64,000 nucleotides of DNA from Burkholderiales bacterium. GTDB lineage: Bacteria; Pseudomonadota; Gammaproteobacteria; Burkholderiales; Burkholderiaceae_E. The DNA lies in assembly GCA_026399835.1 (NCBI GenBank), contig JAPLQE010000066.1, forward strand, positions 124,001 through 188,000, read 5' to 3'. The position numbers and the translations under genes are program-made. Within the stretch, counting starts at the first letter, position 1. The number at the start of each line of letters is the position of its first letter. Shown piece by piece: positions 8,684 through 16,771 of the stretch. The notes under the pieces are model-generated. The model ran no database searches, was not told where the DNA came from, and worked only from the letters and a program-made list of their open reading frames with translations.

Positions 8684-8806
8684 ATGCGCCGCATCATGTC
8701 CCGTCCTGTCTCGCTCCAGACCGGCTCCGCTCTGGCTTCGTGGTCGATCGCGCTGGCTTCTGTCGGCTTCGTCGCGCTGGCTGCGCTCAACCTGCTCCGG
8801 GGCTGA
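8684..8806 (+). CDS. Small single-span membrane protein (40 aa), unknown function
   Basis: Short open frame starting at ATG 8684 behind a purine-rich AAGAAAGAAAC ribosome-binding stretch (8670-8680). The product begins MRRIMSRPVSLQTG and has one hydrophobic segment, SWSIALASVGFVALAALNLL, near the C-terminus, followed by RG. Positive charges before the segment predict an N-in orientation. It lies downstream of the decayed thioesterase gene and overlaps the 3' end of the convergent oxygenase gene by 20 bp. I do not recognise the family. The clear start context and codon pattern make it more likely real than not. Confidence 0.5.
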   Translation: MRRIMSRPVSLQTGSALASWSIALASVGFVALAALNLLRG

Positions 8807-9992
8807 GCGCCGGCGTGCCGCCTTCCCGGGCCGCTGGGGTGCCCGGGGTCGTCTCCTCCGGGCGGTACGGCTCGAAGCCTTCCGCCATGAACGCGTTGTT
8901 CGCCTCGCGCACCTGCGCGGCGGCGTCGTCGTAGAGGAAGGGCAGGAACGCCAGGCGCCGACCGCGGGTGACCGGGGTCACCGCGTGCAGCAGCGAGCAG
9001 GAGAACACCAGCGCCGTGCCGGGTGCCGGCTTGAAGGTGCGGGGTCCGTACTCCGGGAAGCCGATCTCGCCGCCCTCGAACCCGGCGTTCAGGTTGATCG
9101 ATACCGCGAAGCGCCGGTGTGCCGTGCCGCGGGTCGAGTTGTCCCGGTGCGCATTGAAGTGTCCGGCGTCCTGCGCGTCGTAGCAGGCGACGATGTAACG
9201 CTCCATCCGGGTCACCGCGAACTGGTGGACCTTGCGGATCTCGGGCACCACCCGCCGGCGGATCCGGGCCTGGATCCGCGCGAGCAGCTCGGGCGCCTCG
9301 ACGTGGCAGTCGCGTCGCCGCTTGTGGCCCGGATCGTGAACCAGGACCGTGCGGCCGTCGACCTGCCGCATGAAGCCCGAGGGCGTGCCGCCGATGCGCT
9401 CGTAGGTGTCGATCAGGGCCTCGCAGAGCGAGGGCTCGAACACGTCGGGCAGCATCAGGATCGGCGCCTGCAGCTCGATGCCGGCGTGCCGGCCGGGTGC
9501 CGGCAGCCGCTCGATCATCTCGATCGCCTCGCGGTGACCGGCGCCGTCGGGGCCGAACGGAATCTTCGCGACGATGCGCAGCGTCGGGTCGATCACGAAC
9601 CAGAAGCGCTGCACCGGCACGCGACCGCCGCCCGGGCTCGCATCGTCGGGAATCGCGCCGTACGCTCGCGACACGCTGCCGTCGAAGTCCAGGATGAAGC
9701 GCACCCCCGGCATGCTGTCGCGGATGCGGCCGCGCTTCTCGTCGCCCGGATCGAGCGTCACGCCGAAGAAGCTCGCATGCGTGTCGTCGAACAGGTCCCG
9801 GCGATCGAGTGCCGCGGCCAGTGCCTCGCGTCCCACCGGGTCGGAGGCCGATGCGAAGAAACACAGCACCAGCCAGCGGCCGGCGGCGGTGTCGAAGACG
9901 TGGCGGGTGTTCTCCCAGCCGCGCTGCTCGAACCAGGGCGCGGGATCGCCGGGCTGCAGGTCGACGTATCGTCGGACGGCTTCGCCCGACAT
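8787..9992 (-). CDS. Redoxin-like / prolyl-4-hydroxylase-type 2OG-Fe(II) oxygenase fusion
   Basis: 401 residues in two parts. Residues about 5-160 resemble a peroxiredoxin/AhpC-TSA fold (LQPGDPAPWFEQ, GRWLVLCFFASASDP, FFGVTLDPGDEKRGRI, RFWFVIDPTLRIV), but no Cys occupies the peroxidatic position after the FFASASDP strand. Residues about 185-375 are a P4H-type oxygenase: the iron ligands are the His and Asp of HFNAHRD and the distal His of SLLHAVTPVTRGRR, the last Arg being the usual 2-oxoglutarate contact; GGEIGFPEYG precedes it. It probably hydroxylates a protein or small molecule. It ends 1 bp before moaC on the same strand and may be cotranscribed. The last 30 residues are disordered. Confidence 0.82.
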   Translation of the reverse strand: MSGEAVRRYVDLQPGDPAPWFEQRGWENTRHVFDTAAGRWLVLCFFASASDPVGREALAAALDRRDLFDDTHASFFGVTLDPGDEKRGRIRDSMPGVRFILDFDGSVSRAYGAIPDDASPGGGRVPVQRFWFVIDPTLRIVAKIPFGPDGAGHREAIEMIERLPAPGRHAGIELQAPILMLPDVFEPSLCEALIDTYERIGGTPSGFMRQVDGRTVLVHDPGHKRRRDCHVEAPELLARIQARIRRRVVPEIRKVHQFAVTRMERYIVACYDAQDAGHFNAHRDNSTRGTAHRRFAVSINLNAGFEGGEIGFPEYGPRTFKPAPGTALVFSCSLLHAVTPVTRGRRLAFLPFLYDDAAAQVREANNAFMAEGFEPYRPEETTPGTPAAREGGTPALSPGAG

Positions 9993-9993
9993 C

Positions 9994-10515
9994 TCAGGCG
10001 GGGACGACGAAGCTGCCGCTCTTGCCGCCGTGCTTCTCCAGCAGCCGCACGTCGGTCATGGTCATGCCGCGGTCCACCGCCTTGCACATGTCGTAGACCG
10101 TGAGCAGGCCGACCTGGACCGCGGTCAGGGCCTCCATCTCGACGCCGGTCTTGCCGTCGCATTCGACGGTCGCGGTGCACACCACCGCGAGCGCATCGGC
10201 ATCGAGCTCGAGCGTCACGGCGACGCGGGTCAACGCGATCGGGTGGCACAGCGGGATCAGGTCGGCGGTGCGCTTGGCGCCCTGGATGGCGGCGATCCGG
10301 GCGATGCCGAGGACGTCGCCCTTCTTCGCGCCGCCATTGCGGACCAGCTCGAAGGTTTCGGCGCGCATCGTGATGCGCCCGCTCGCGACCGCACGGCGAC
10401 GCGTGACCGCCTTGGCGCCGACGTCGACCATGTGGGCCTGTCCGGACGCGTCGAAATGGGTGAGCGGCGAGTCCGGCATCACCGGTGGCGCGGGGCGGGT
10501 CGAGGGCTCGGTCAT
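9994..10515 (-). CDS. moaC: Cyclic pyranopterin monophosphate synthase MoaC
   Basis: Second step of molybdenum cofactor synthesis: converts the MoaA product (3',8-cyclo-GTP) to cyclic pyranopterin monophosphate. The 173-residue protein has the expected blocks [58 protein letters not shown] and [12 protein letters not shown], which hold the conserved catalytic Lys/His/Glu set. An N-terminal extension of about 20 residues precedes the core. The gene starts 20 bp from the divergent M48 peptidase gene; the two share a symmetrical -10 region at 10524-10530, and the predicted leader is only a few nucleotides long. Confidence 0.96.
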   Translation of the reverse strand: MTEPSTRPAPPVMPDSPLTHFDASGQAHMVDVGAKAVTRRRAVASGRITMRAETFELVRNGGAKKGDVLGIARIAAIQGAKRTADLIPLCHPIALTRVAVTLELDADALAVVCTATVECDGKTGVEMEALTAVQVGLLTVYDMCKAVDRGMTMTDVRLLEKHGGKSGSFVVPA

Positions 10516-10523
10516 GGCGCGCC

Positions 10524-10530
10524 TATCATA
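10524..10530. promoter_or_regulatory. Symmetrical bidirectional -10 element between moaC and the M48 peptidase gene
   Basis: The start codons of the two divergent genes are only 20 bp apart. The sequence between them contains TATCATA, which reads TATCAT on the plus strand (10524-10529) and TATGAT on the minus strand (10530-10525). Transcription starting 7 bp downstream in each direction would begin at or within a few nucleotides of each ATG (10536 and 10515), implying leaderless or almost leaderless mRNAs. No good -35 hexamers are visible, and any would have to lie inside the opposing coding regions. Confidence 0.55.
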
Positions 10531-10535
10531 GCAAC

Positions 10536-12041
10536 ATGCCCCACCCCCTCCGCCCGGTCGGCCTGCTCGCGCGCGGCATCGCGGCCGTCGTCGCCGCGAC
10601 GCTGGCGCTCGGCCCCGTGCCGGTCGCCGCGCAGTTCGACAACCTGCCGCGGCTGGGCGATCCCTCGGCCGACGACCTGTCGCCGCAGGCCGAGCGGCGG
10701 CTGGGCGAATCGATCATGCGTCAGATCCGTCGGGACCCGCTGTGGCTCGACGACGCCGACCTGGTCGACTACCTGAACCGGTTCGCCGCGCCCCTGACCG
10801 CGACGCCCGCAGCCGGTTCGACCAGCTTCGAGTTCTTCGCGCTGGCCGAGCCCTCGATCAACGCGTTCGCGCTGCCCGGCGGCTACATCGGCGTGCACAC
10901 CGGGCTGCTGATGGCCGCCGACTCGGAGTCCGAGGTCGCGGCGGTGCTCGCCCACGAGATCGGGCACGTCACGCAGCGGCACATCGCGCGGATGCTCGCG
11001 CAGCAGAAGCAGGTGTCGCTGGTGACCATGGCCGGCATGGTGCTGGCCCTGCTCGCGGCGCGCTCCAACCCGCAGGCCGCCATGGGCGGCCTGATGCTCG
11101 GGTCGGAGATGGCCCGCAGCAGCATGCTGTCGTTCTCGCGCGAGGCCGAGCGCGAGGCCGATCGCGTGGGCTTCGAGATCCTGCGGCAGGCCGGCTTCGA
11201 CATGCAGTCGATGGTGAGCTTCTTCAGCCGGCTGCAGCAGGCGAGCCGCTTCTACGAGACCAACGCACCGGCCTACCTGCGCACCCACCCGGTCACCGGC
11301 GAGCGCATCGGCGACATGCAGCTGCGGCTGCGCGAGAGCCGCTACCGGCAGCGCGCCGACTCGATCGAGTTCCAGCTGCTGCGCGCCCGGCTGCGCGCGC
11401 TGGCCGACGCCAGCAGCGAGGGGCGGCGCACGGCCCGCGCGCTCCTCGAGCAGTCGGTGCGGCAGAGCCCGAGGGCCGGTCCGGCGCCCTGGTATGCCCT
11501 GGCGAGCGTGGCGGCCGCGCAGCGCGACTGGCCGCGGGTCGATGCGGCGCTCACGCAGGCGCAGGCGCTCGCGGGCGGCACGCATCCGTACTTCGAGACG
11601 CTCGGCGCGGGCGCGCGGCTCGCCGCGGGCGATGCGCGCGGTGCCGCCGAGCGCGCGGCCCGCGGGCTCGCCCGCTTTCCGGACGCACGCGGCCTCGCGC
11701 GGCTGCAGGGCGAGGCGCTGCTCGCCGCCGGGCAGCCGGCCGAGGCCCTGCGGGTGCTGCGCGATCACCTGCTGGTGTGGCGCGGCGATGCGCGCCTGTG
11801 GCAGCTGAGCTCGCAGGCCTACTTCGCGCTCGACCAGCGCGCCGAGGCCCACCGTGCGGTCGCCGAGCAGTACCTGCTGCTCGGCTCGCCGATGGCCGCG
11901 CTCGACCAGCTGCGGCGCGGCCAGAAGGCGGGCGATTCGGACTTCTACGCGGCCTCGACCATCGACGCCCGGATCCGCGAGATCGAGCCCGACGCGCTGC
12001 GCGAGCTCGAGGAGACGCGTCAGCAGGGCCAGCAGCGCTGA
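10536..12041 (+). CDS. Periplasmic M48-family metalloprotease with TPR tail (BepA-like)
   Basis: Zinc protease/chaperone that maintains outer-membrane assembly in the BepA group. The chosen ATG at 10536 gives a signal peptide ([20 protein letters not shown], cleavage near VAAQ). The zinc motif HEIGH is at residues 140-144, the third ligand lies in the [14 protein letters not shown] block, and [15 protein letters not shown] precedes the active site. Residues about 290-490 are Ala/Leu-rich helical repeats of TPR type. Length 501 aa. An upstream in-frame start exists at 10485 but would lie within moaC and destroy the signal peptide. Convergent with the following gene, 10 bp apart. Confidence 0.9.
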   Translation: MPHPLRPVGLLARGIAAVVAATLALGPVPVAAQFDNLPRLGDPSADDLSPQAERRLGESIMRQIRRDPLWLDDADLVDYLNRFAAPLTATPAAGSTSFEFFALAEPSINAFALPGGYIGVHTGLLMAADSESEVAAVLAHEIGHVTQRHIARMLAQQKQVSLVTMAGMVLALLAARSNPQAAMGGLMLGSEMARSSMLSFSREAEREADRVGFEILRQAGFDMQSMVSFFSRLQQASRFYETNAPAYLRTHPVTGERIGDMQLRLRESRYRQRADSIEFQLLRARLRALADASSEGRRTARALLEQSVRQSPRAGPAPWYALASVAAAQRDWPRVDAALTQAQALAGGTHPYFETLGAGARLAAGDARGAAERAARGLARFPDARGLARLQGEALLAAGQPAEALRVLRDHLLVWRGDARLWQLSSQAYFALDQRAEAHRAVAEQYLLLGSPMAALDQLRRGQKAGDSDFYAASTIDARIREIEPDALRELEETRQQGQQR

Positions 12042-12051
12042 GCGGCCGCGC

Positions 12052-12621
12052 TCAGCGCGGCGTCGGCTCGAATCCGAACGACCGCGCGGGCGGCGCGTCG
12101 AGCGTGAGCACCGCGTGCTCGCCCATCAGCCGCAGCGTGCCCGCGCGGCCTTGCGCATCGGGCGCCTCGAGCAGCGACAGGTCCAGGGCCCCGAGGTCGC
12201 GGTCGTCGATGCAGCCGGCGCCGAGCTCGGTCTCGAGCCACAGGTTGCCGTCGGCGTCGGCGGCGGCGTGCGAGATCCGCGCCACCGGATAGCCGGTGTG
12301 CGTGACCAGCGACTGTGCCGGCGCCTCGCCCATCACGCGGAAGTAGAGTGGCGCGAGCTCGAGGTCGACGAACACCCGCTGCGGGCCGTTCTGCCAGTGC
12401 CATCGGCCCTGCGCGTCGGCCGAGTAGTTGCGGCCGATGAAGTCGACGATCGGCGGGCTGGTGATCTCGCTGCCGGCGCCGTGCAGCGCCTCGTCGAAGC
12501 CCGGTGCGCCGCGGTCGATCAGCAGCCAGCGACCGCGCCGTCCGAGCCTGAGCCAGCCGTGCACCGCCGGCACGTTCGGCCAGCGCGCCATCGCCTGCAC
12601 CACCTGCTCGTCGATCGGCAC
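12052..12621 (-). CDS. Conserved betaproteobacterial protein of unknown function (189 aa)
   Basis: Soluble protein without signal peptide or membrane segment. Recognisable stretches are MARWPNVPAVHGWLRLGRRG, VDFIGRNYSADAQGRWHWQ and NGPQRVFVDLELAPLYFRVM, a pattern I associate with an uncharacterised betaproteobacterial family (a DUF; its exact number is not certain). It is the last gene of a reverse-strand cluster and starts 10 bp after the stop of the alpha/beta hydrolase gene, so it is probably co-expressed with it. No catalytic motif is evident. Confidence 0.8.
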   Translation of the reverse strand: MPIDEQVVQAMARWPNVPAVHGWLRLGRRGRWLLIDRGAPGFDEALHGAGSEITSPPIVDFIGRNYSADAQGRWHWQNGPQRVFVDLELAPLYFRVMGEAPAQSLVTHTGYPVARISHAAADADGNLWLETELGAGCIDDRDLGALDLSLLEAPDAQGRAGTLRLMGEHAVLTLDAPPARSFGFEPTPR

Positions 12622-12631
12622 GGGCCGCTCC

Positions 12632-13750
12632 TCAGCGCTCGGGCACGCGCACGGCGGCGGCGCCGAGCACGTCGGTGAAATGATCGAAGGCCCGCCGCGG
12701 CAGCCAGTCGAGGCGCCCGGGCGGGCGCCCGGTCAGGAAGCCGACGTGGCCGCCCTGCGCGGGGTACTCGAGCCGCACCGCGGCCGAGACCTCGGTCGGA
12801 GCGGCGAGGGCGGACGGCGGCAGGAATGGATCGTTGAGCGCGTTGATCACCAGCGTGGGGACCGAGATGCCGCCGAGGTACTGCCGGCAGGACGAGCGGG
12901 TCCAGTAGTCGATCGCGCCCGCGAAGCCGTGCAGCGGCGCGGTCACGTGCTCGTCGAAGTCGAAGAAGTCGCGGCTGGCGGCGACGCGCCGGGGGTCGAA
13001 CAGGCCGGGGTGGCGCTCGAGCATCGCCAGGCTCTTGCTGCGCAGCGTGCGCAGGAAGTTCTCGGCGTAGAGCCGGTTGAAGCCGCGCGACAGCGCGATC
13101 GCGCCGGCGTGCAGGTCCTGCGGCGGCGACACCGCCACCGCGGCGGCGACGAGGCCCGCTGCCGCGCCGCGCTCGCCCAGCCACTTGAGCAGCACGTTGC
13201 CGCCGAGCGAGACGCCCGCGGCGAGCAGCGGCCCCGGGGGCGCGCCGTCCTCGGCGGGGCGCGCGGCCAGCCGGCGCAGCACCCAGTCGGCCTCGTCGGA
13301 GTCCCCCGAGTGATAGGCCCGCGGCAGCCGGTTCGGCGTCCCGCTGCAGCCGCGGAAGTGGATCACCACGCCGTCCAGGTCGCGCCGCAGGGCCTCGGCC
13401 ATCAGCACGCGCGCGTAGGGGCTGTCCGAGCTGCCCTCCAGGCCGTGGAACAGTGCGAGCAGGGGCCGGGCAGGGGCTCGGGCGGTGCCGGGCGGCGACA
13501 CGGTCCAGTCGAGGTCGACGAAGTCGCCGTCGGGCGCATCCCAGCGCTCGCGCCGCCAGGCGATCGTCGGGCGCGGTGCGAGCAGCGCCGGCCAGAGCGT
13601 CTGCGCATGCCGGCCGGGCAGCCACGACGGCGCCCGGTAGTCGCCGGCGGGCGCGCTGCCGGGCACGAGCGAGGCAGGGGCCGCGGGCGCCTCGCCCCCG
13701 AAGGCGTGGCCGGGTGTCGCGCCCGACCCGATGCCTCCGGATCCGGCCAT
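12632..13750 (-). CDS. YheT-family alpha/beta hydrolase
   Basis: Cytoplasmic esterase-like hydrolase of the YheT/ABHD1-3 group. The sequence YRAPSWLPGRHAQTLWPALL at the N-terminus is the family hallmark. The oxyanion strand is LALFHGLEGSSDSPYAR, followed by FRGCSGTPN, the nucleophile elbow GVSLGGNVLLKWLGE, the acid region INALNDPFLPP and the catalytic His in GGHVGFL. Start: the cat at 13748-13750; the open frame extends further upstream to 13906, but that part overlaps the preceding gene and is low-complexity Thr/Arg. 372 aa. It begins 13 bp after the stop of the NTF2-like gene. Confidence 0.9.
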   Translation of the reverse strand: MAGSGGIGSGATPGHAFGGEAPAAPASLVPGSAPAGDYRAPSWLPGRHAQTLWPALLAPRPTIAWRRERWDAPDGDFVDLDWTVSPPGTARAPARPLLALFHGLEGSSDSPYARVLMAEALRRDLDGVVIHFRGCSGTPNRLPRAYHSGDSDEADWVLRRLAARPAEDGAPPGPLLAAGVSLGGNVLLKWLGERGAAAGLVAAAVAVSPPQDLHAGAIALSRGFNRLYAENFLRTLRSKSLAMLERHPGLFDPRRVAASRDFFDFDEHVTAPLHGFAGAIDYWTRSSCRQYLGGISVPTLVINALNDPFLPPSALAAPTEVSAAVRLEYPAQGGHVGFLTGRPPGRLDWLPRRAFDHFTDVLGAAAVRVPER

Positions 13751-13763
13751 CACGCGCCGAGCG

Positions 13764-14303
13764 TCAGTGGAGTCGGCCAGGCGGCGGACGCCGGGGATCG
13801 GCGTCGGGCACGTCGTCCTCGTCGGCATCGGGCCGCTCGATGCCGAGGCGTGCGCCGATCCAGCCGGGGGTCTCGTCGTCGTCGTCGTCCTCGTCGTCGT
13901 CGGCATCCTCGGTCTCGCCGGACTCGGAGACGCCGGCGTGATGCACGAGGATCAGCCAGCCGCCGCCGGAGCGCACGAAGACGTTGGTCGTGACGACCTC
14001 GACCGTCTCGGAGCCGCCGCGCCCCTCGACCGTGATGCGCTCGATCAGGCTGTGCACCGCGACGTCGGCGCTGCGCCAGGCATGCACCGCCGCGACGGCG
14101 ACGCGGATGCCGCCCGCCGCGAAGATCTCGCGGAAGGATCCGGTGATGGCCTCGCGGCCGATGAGGCGGGGGCCGCCGGGATGGTTGCAGACCGCGGCGT
14201 CGTCGTCGGCCCAGAGGGCCATCATCCGGTCGAGGTCACCGTCGGCCATGGCGGCGTAGAACGCGCGCTCGGCAGCCTCGGCAGTGGCGTGAAGGCGTTG
14301 CAT
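13764..14303 (-). CDS. SnoaL/NTF2-like domain protein with acidic C-terminal tail
   Basis: The first about 125 residues form an NTF2-like alpha+beta barrel (AAERAFYAAMADGDLDRMMA, ALWADDDAAVCNHPGGPRLI, GREAITGSFREIF, WLILVHHAGV), a DUF4440/SnoaL-type pocket of unknown ligand. The remaining about 50 residues are disordered and strongly acidic (ETEDADDDEDDDDDETPG), encoded by GAC/GAG trinucleotide runs. Members of this group often end soon after the barrel, so the tail is unusual. It lies between waaF and the hydrolase gene with 12-13 bp gaps on either side, consistent with one transcript. Confidence 0.82.
   Translation of the reverse strand: MQRLHATAEAAERAFYAAMADGDLDRMMALWADDDAAVCNHPGGPRLIGREAITGSFREIFAAGGIRVAVAAVHAWRSADVAVHSLIERITVEGRGGSETVEVVTTNVFVRSGGGWLILVHHAGVSESGETEDADDDEDDDDDETPGWIGARLGIERPDADEDDVPDADPRRPPPGRLH
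13873..13899. repeat. TCG/TCC trinucleotide run coding for the acidic tail
   Basis: The plus strand reads as almost uninterrupted TCG repeats with one TCC interruption; on the coding (minus) strand these are GAC/GAG codons for a poly-Asp stretch. Such runs can change length by slippage in multiples of three without breaking the frame, so tail length may vary among relatives. Confidence 0.6.
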
Positions 14304-14315
14304 GCGGCCTTCATC

Positions 14316-15374
14316 TTATCGGATGTCGCGGCTGGGGAACCGGGCGGCGGCCCGCAGCGAGGCGAAGACCGACTCGGGACGCACCCCGCTCGTGCATCGG
14401 CCGTGGGCGTACCGGCAGACGGGGTCGTTGCAGGGGCTGCAGGCCTCGTGCAGCCACTCGACCTTCGCCCGCGGCGAGCGTGGCGGTGCGAAGCGCGGGT
14501 CGGTGGGCCCGAACACTGCGACCATCGGCCGCGAGTAGGCGGCCGCGACATGCATCAGGCCGCAGTCGTGCGCGACCACCGCCTCGGACTGCGCGATCAG
14601 GGCCACCGCGTCGCCCAGCGACTGCCGGCCGCACAGGTTCGGGACGGCCCCGCCGCTCAGCGCGGCGATCTCGGTCGCGAAGGCCCGGTCGGCGGCGTCA
14701 CCGATCAGCACCGGAGCGAGGCCCGGCCATTCGCGGGCGGCGATCGCGATCAGCGAGGCCCAGTGGCGCGCCGGCCAGCGTCGGCTCGGGCCGGCCTCGG
14801 CGCCGACGCACAGCGTCAGCAGCCGGGCGTCGGCGGCGAGCCCGGCGCGCGCGCGGGTGCCGGCCTCGCGGACCTCGTCGCGCGACATCACCGGATTCGG
14901 GACGTGCCCCGGCAGCGGCTGCGAGGCGTCGAAGGCGAGGTGCGCAAAGCGCTCGACCGCGGGGCGGCCGGCGTCCACACCCTGGCGTTCGCCGCCGGCG
15001 TGGATCGTGCAGTGCGGCTGGTTGATCAGCCCCCAGCGGGTGCCGCAGTGCAGGCCGATCCGGATCGGGATGCCGGCCAGCCAGGGCACGAGGGCGGCGC
15101 GCTTGGAGCCCGGCAGCACGAACACCCTGTCATGGCGGTGCCGGTCGAGCCGACGGGCCAGCTGGAACTTTCCCCAGGGCTGCACCGGGCCGAACGCATG
15201 ACCCGAGGTGAACACCTCGTCGATGTCGGCCATCGCCTCGAAGACCGGCGCGACGGCCGGATCGGCCAGCACGTCGATGCGGCCGGCCGGGTCGAGGCCG
15301 CGCAGCAGCGCGGCCAGCGGCTGGGTCATCACCGATTCGGCGAGAGTGTCTGGAGCAACGATCAGGGTTCGCAT
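14316..15374 (-). CDS. waaF: ADP-heptose:LPS heptosyltransferase II (WaaF)
   Basis: GT9 glycosyltransferase that adds the second heptose to the lipopolysaccharide inner core at the cytoplasmic face of the inner membrane. Start chosen at 15374: MRTLIVAPDTLAESVMTQPL matches the family N-terminus; nine extra upstream residues are possible but atypical. Signatures: FVLPGSKRAALVPWLAGIP, the ADP-heptose site GAEAGPSRRWPARHWASL, HDCGLMHVAAAYSRPMVAVF and the Cys-rich C-terminal block CSPCNDPVCRYAHGRC. 352 aa. A GAGAAT -10-like sequence on this strand (15418-15413) and a hairpin (15390-15408) precede it, so it may have its own promoter inside the ilvE cluster. Confidence 0.93.
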   Translation of the reverse strand: MRTLIVAPDTLAESVMTQPLAALLRGLDPAGRIDVLADPAVAPVFEAMADIDEVFTSGHAFGPVQPWGKFQLARRLDRHRHDRVFVLPGSKRAALVPWLAGIPIRIGLHCGTRWGLINQPHCTIHAGGERQGVDAGRPAVERFAHLAFDASQPLPGHVPNPVMSRDEVREAGTRARAGLAADARLLTLCVGAEAGPSRRWPARHWASLIAIAAREWPGLAPVLIGDAADRAFATEIAALSGGAVPNLCGRQSLGDAVALIAQSEAVVAHDCGLMHVAAAYSRPMVAVFGPTDPRFAPPRSPRAKVEWLHEACSPCNDPVCRYAHGRCTSGVRPESVFASLRAAARFPSRDIR

Positions 15375-15497
15375 CGGCCAAGGGGTCGTCGGGGGCCACA
15401 TGCCCCCGGCCGATTCTCGCCGTGCCTTACCCGACCCGGTGTGACGGATTCACGCTACTGCTCGAAGGGATGCGTGACCGAATCCCGCCGCTGACGA

Positions 15498-15716
15498 TCA
15501 GTGACCCTTGACCACCGTCCCGGGCGCGAGCCGGTACTCGGTGCCGCAGTACGGGCAGAGCGCCCGGCCGGTGTGCGCGACGTCGAGGAAGACCCGCGGA
15601 TGCTGGTTCCAGACGGTCATCTTGCGGTTCGGGCAGAACGCCGGCAGGTCGCCGGCCCCGAGCTCGATCACCGCGGCCGCGCGGCCGCTGCCCGAAGGCG
15701 TGTGGGTGTCGGACAT
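15498..15716 (-). CDS. CHCC-type zinc-finger domain protein (72 aa)
   Basis: Small soluble protein with a single zinc site of order C-H-C-C: C28, H39, C54 and C57, in AFCPNRKMTVWNQHP and LCPYCGTEY. The fold is shared with the NDUFS6 zinc-finger subunit of complex I, but free-standing copies next to ilvE and waaF are a conserved feature of betaproteobacteria and their role is unknown. It starts 16 bp downstream of the ilvE stop. The N-terminal about 20 residues are disordered. Confidence 0.9.
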   Translation of the reverse strand: MSDTHTPSGSGRAAAVIELGAGDLPAFCPNRKMTVWNQHPRVFLDVAHTGRALCPYCGTEYRLAPGTVVKGH

Positions 15717-15732
15717 GGCCGGGTCTCCGTGC

Positions 15733-16653
15733 TCAGACCGGAGTCAGCCAGCTGGCGTACCGGTCCGACTTGCCGCCGACCACGTCGAAGAACAGCGACT
15801 GCAGCCGGGCGGTGATCGGGCCGCGGCTGCCCGCGCCGATCGTCCGGTCGTCGAGTTCGCGGATCGGCGTGATCTCGGCGGCGGTGCCGGTGAAGAAGGC
15901 CTCGTCGGCGCAGTACATCTCGTCGCGCGTGATGCGCTTCTCGATGACGGTCAGCCCCATGTCGCGCGCCATCGTGATGACCGAGTTGCGCGTGATGCCG
16001 TCGAGGCACGAGGCCACGTCCGGCGTGTAGACGACGCCGTCGCGGACCATGAAGACGTTCTCGCCCGCGCCTTCGGACACGTAGCCCTCGGTGTCGAGCA
16101 GCAGCGCTTCGTCGTAGCCGTGCGCGGTCACTTCCTGGTTGGCCAGGATCGAGTTGACGTAGTAGCCGCTCGCCTTGGCGCGCACCAGCGACGCGTTGAC
16201 GTGGTGCCGGGTGTACGAGGAGGTCTTGACGCGGATGCCCTTGGCGAGGCCGTCCTCGCCGAGGTAGGCCCCCCAGGGCCAGGCCGCGACCGCGACGTGG
16301 ATGGTGTTGCCGCGCGGCGAGACGCCGAGCTTCTCGGAGCCGATCCAGGCGATCGGGCGCAGGTAGCAGGACTCGAGCGCGTTGGCCCGCACGACCTCCT
16401 TCTGCGCGTCCATCATCTGCTCGGGCGTGTACGGCAGCTTCATCTGGAAGATGTGCGCCGAGTTGAACAGCCGGCGGGTGTGCTCGGCGAGCCGGAAGAT
16501 CGCGGTGCCGGACACGGTCTTGTAGGCGCGCACGCCCTCGAAGACGCCCATTCCGTAATGCAGCGAATGCGTCAGCACGTGGATCTTGGCGTCGCGCCAG
16601 TCAACCAGCTTGCCGTCGAACCAGATGTGCCCGTCGCGATCGGCCATCGACAT
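15733..16653 (-). CDS. ilvE: Branched-chain amino acid aminotransferase IlvE
   Basis: PLP-dependent class IV transaminase that makes Leu, Ile and Val from their 2-oxo acids. The PLP lysine is K160 in RAKASGYYVNSIL; other family blocks are HYGMGVFEGVRAY, EGYVSEGAGENVF and YCADEAFFTGTAAEITPI. 306 aa, normal length. The start at 16653 follows a GGGGGAGAG Shine-Dalgarno. A TAGAAT -10 lies at 16700-16695, giving a leader of about 35 nt. It heads a reverse-strand cluster ilvE, zinc finger, waaF, NTF2-like, YheT-like, unknown, with short gaps except before waaF. Confidence 0.96.
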   Translation of the reverse strand: MSMADRDGHIWFDGKLVDWRDAKIHVLTHSLHYGMGVFEGVRAYKTVSGTAIFRLAEHTRRLFNSAHIFQMKLPYTPEQMMDAQKEVVRANALESCYLRPIAWIGSEKLGVSPRGNTIHVAVAAWPWGAYLGEDGLAKGIRVKTSSYTRHHVNASLVRAKASGYYVNSILANQEVTAHGYDEALLLDTEGYVSEGAGENVFMVRDGVVYTPDVASCLDGITRNSVITMARDMGLTVIEKRITRDEMYCADEAFFTGTAAEITPIRELDDRTIGAGSRGPITARLQSLFFDVVGGKSDRYASWLTPV

Positions 16654-16694
16654 GATTCTCTCCCCCGTCCGTGTCCTCGGTGCGTAGACCGTGG

Positions 16695-16749
16695 ATTCTA
16701 TCGGAAAGGCCTGCCCCGGGCCGGCGCCCGCAAGTGGCCCGGATAGAAT
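16695..16749. promoter_or_regulatory. Divergent TAGAAT -10 elements for ilvE and the MFS operon
   Basis: TAGAAT occurs on the minus strand at 16700-16695 (for ilvE) and on the plus strand at 16744-16749 (for the MFS gene). Both lie 20-45 bp from the start codon they serve. The same hexamer recurs before mgtE, the DauA-like gene and the cobalamin adenosyltransferase gene. No strong -35 is visible at either site. Confidence 0.55.
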
Positions 16750-16771
16750 GGGGGGCTTGGGGAGAGTGCCG

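Noticed and set aside
13751-13906. Longer start for the YheT-like hydrolase
   Set aside because: The extension is Thr/Arg low-complexity, overlaps the NTF2-like gene and would precede the conserved N-terminal motif by over 85 residues.
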